DNA of 64,000 nucleotides. Origin: Paenibacillus xylanexedens (GTDB taxonomy: Bacteria > Bacillota > Bacilli > Paenibacillales > Paenibacillaceae). Position numbers and translations under genes: made by a program. Numbering within the stretch: position 1 is the first letter of the stretch; each line of letters opens with the position of its first letter. The stretch covers positions 87,890 to 151,889 of the forward strand of contig NZ_JAGIKV010000015.1 in assembly GCF_017874615.1 (NCBI RefSeq). The letters run 5' to 3'. The notes beneath the pieces were generated by a model. The model saw only the letters and a list, made by a program, of their open reading frames with translations, had not been told where the DNA came from and searched no databases. Positions 63,675-64,000 of the stretch are shown in pieces.

Positions 63675-64000
63675 AATGCCCTCCCGAGGGTTGAAGTCCC
63701 TATATAATCCCTTATCTAAAAGCGAGTGTTCAAAAAGACCGGTTTTCAGTACCGAGAAGATGGGATAAAGCTAGAAATGGAGTAGCGGAGCGTAGGCAAA
63801 ACTACGTGAGCAACGGACATTTCGGCTGAATTCCAGCTTCGATGCTGAAGATGCCATTAGGCATCCTTCGTAATCAAAGGCGGACTTTTTGAACTACCTC
63901 TAAAAGGTTATTTCCTACCCTCATTATACTCTAATGGCTTATACATTTAAAGGAATGAACGAGCGATGACGGCCTTCAAAAACAGCGACTTCCGTACAGC
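63675..64000. other. Region upstream of prs containing a repeat element
   Basis: No gene. The first 50 bases hold the prs leader; 63728-63894 is a structured element (listed separately); the final 100 bases show nothing recognised before the window ends. Confidence 0.6.
63728..63894. repeat. Non-coding element with imperfect terminal inverted repeats
   Basis: A 167-base stretch framed by GTTCAAAAAGACCGGTTTT at the left and the reverse complement of GTTCAAAAAGTCCGCCTTT at the right (imperfect 19-base inverted repeats). Inside are further hairpins, for example GATGCC-ATTA-GGCATC at 63850-63865. It has the form of a MITE or dispersed intergenic repeat; there is no reading frame. Confidence 0.6.

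Noticed and set aside
1..64000. CRISPR arrays, rRNA genes, T-box or other known riboswitch leaders
   Set aside because: No regularly spaced repeats, no rRNA-like stretch and no recognisable riboswitch core was seen in any gap.

Overview
The window reads as a chromosomal segment of a low-to-moderate GC Gram-positive spore-former of the Paenibacillus type. Evidence: the Firmicute block rapZ-yvcK-whiA-crh, the glycolytic operon cggR-gapA-pgk-tpiA-gpmI-eno, the set secG-rnr-smpB-ssrA, a CtsR box over clpP, a CggR-type operator, a tmRNA tag GKQQTNYAFAA, strong AGGAGG ribosome sites, and many two-component or AraC-controlled sugar ABC transporters without their own ATPase. No rRNA, CRISPR array, insertion sequence or integrase was seen.

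Layout. 0-1.3 kb: end of a four-carbon acid sugar kinase and PdxA2 (threonate/erythronate catabolism). 1.6-4.1 kb: TetR repressor plus FtsX-like permease and ATPase resembling the haem exporter HrtBA, with two matching palindromic operators. 4.3-8.6 kb: AraC regulator divergent from a GH38 alpha-mannosidase. 8.7-14.0 kb: aldo/keto reductase, MGT-type glycosyltransferase, small secreted PPC-like protein, MscS channel, NodB deacetylase. 14.2-21.4 kb: sugar ABC importer (two permeases, binding protein) with a YesMN-type two-component system. 22.0-23.2 kb: an unknown protein and a uracil-DNA-glycosylase-like protein.

23.25-25.17 kb is an AT-rich island next to ssrA. It is bounded by two 48-nt near-identical copies of the ssrA terminator region and holds a frameshifted membrane hydrolase, a degraded ssrA 3' end and a truncated zeta-type toxin with a small overlapping partner. 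25.2-39.5 kb is core genome on the minus strand: ssrA, smpB, rnr (with an exceptionally long Gly-rich tail), secG, then (after a short plus-strand AraC/membrane pair) eno, gpmI, tpiA, pgk, gapA, cggR. 39.8-40.7 kb: tRNA-Arg(CCG) and clpP on the plus strand. 40.9-52.1 kb: a PdaC/DUF3298-type secreted protein, a SIMPL protein, a Crh-like HPr that keeps His15, whiA, yvcK, rapZ, ROK glucokinase, AI-2E family exporter, trxB and a TPR-HTH protein. 53.2-62.5 kb: a second carbohydrate locus (Cache-AraC regulator, LplA/B/C-type importer, TIM-barrel isomerase, and an unrecognised 583-residue protein). 62.7-63.7 kb: prs, followed by a 167-bp element with imperfect terminal inverted repeats.

Functionally the window couples central glycolysis and its carbon regulators (CggR, Crh, RapZ, YvcK, glucokinase) to RNA quality control (tmRNA-SmpB-RNase R) and to two peripheral glycan-uptake modules that presumably use a shared MsmX-like ATPase encoded elsewhere. 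The least explained material is the ssrA-linked island, the His15 Crh, the RNase R tail, the unknown 583-residue protein and several structured intergenic elements.
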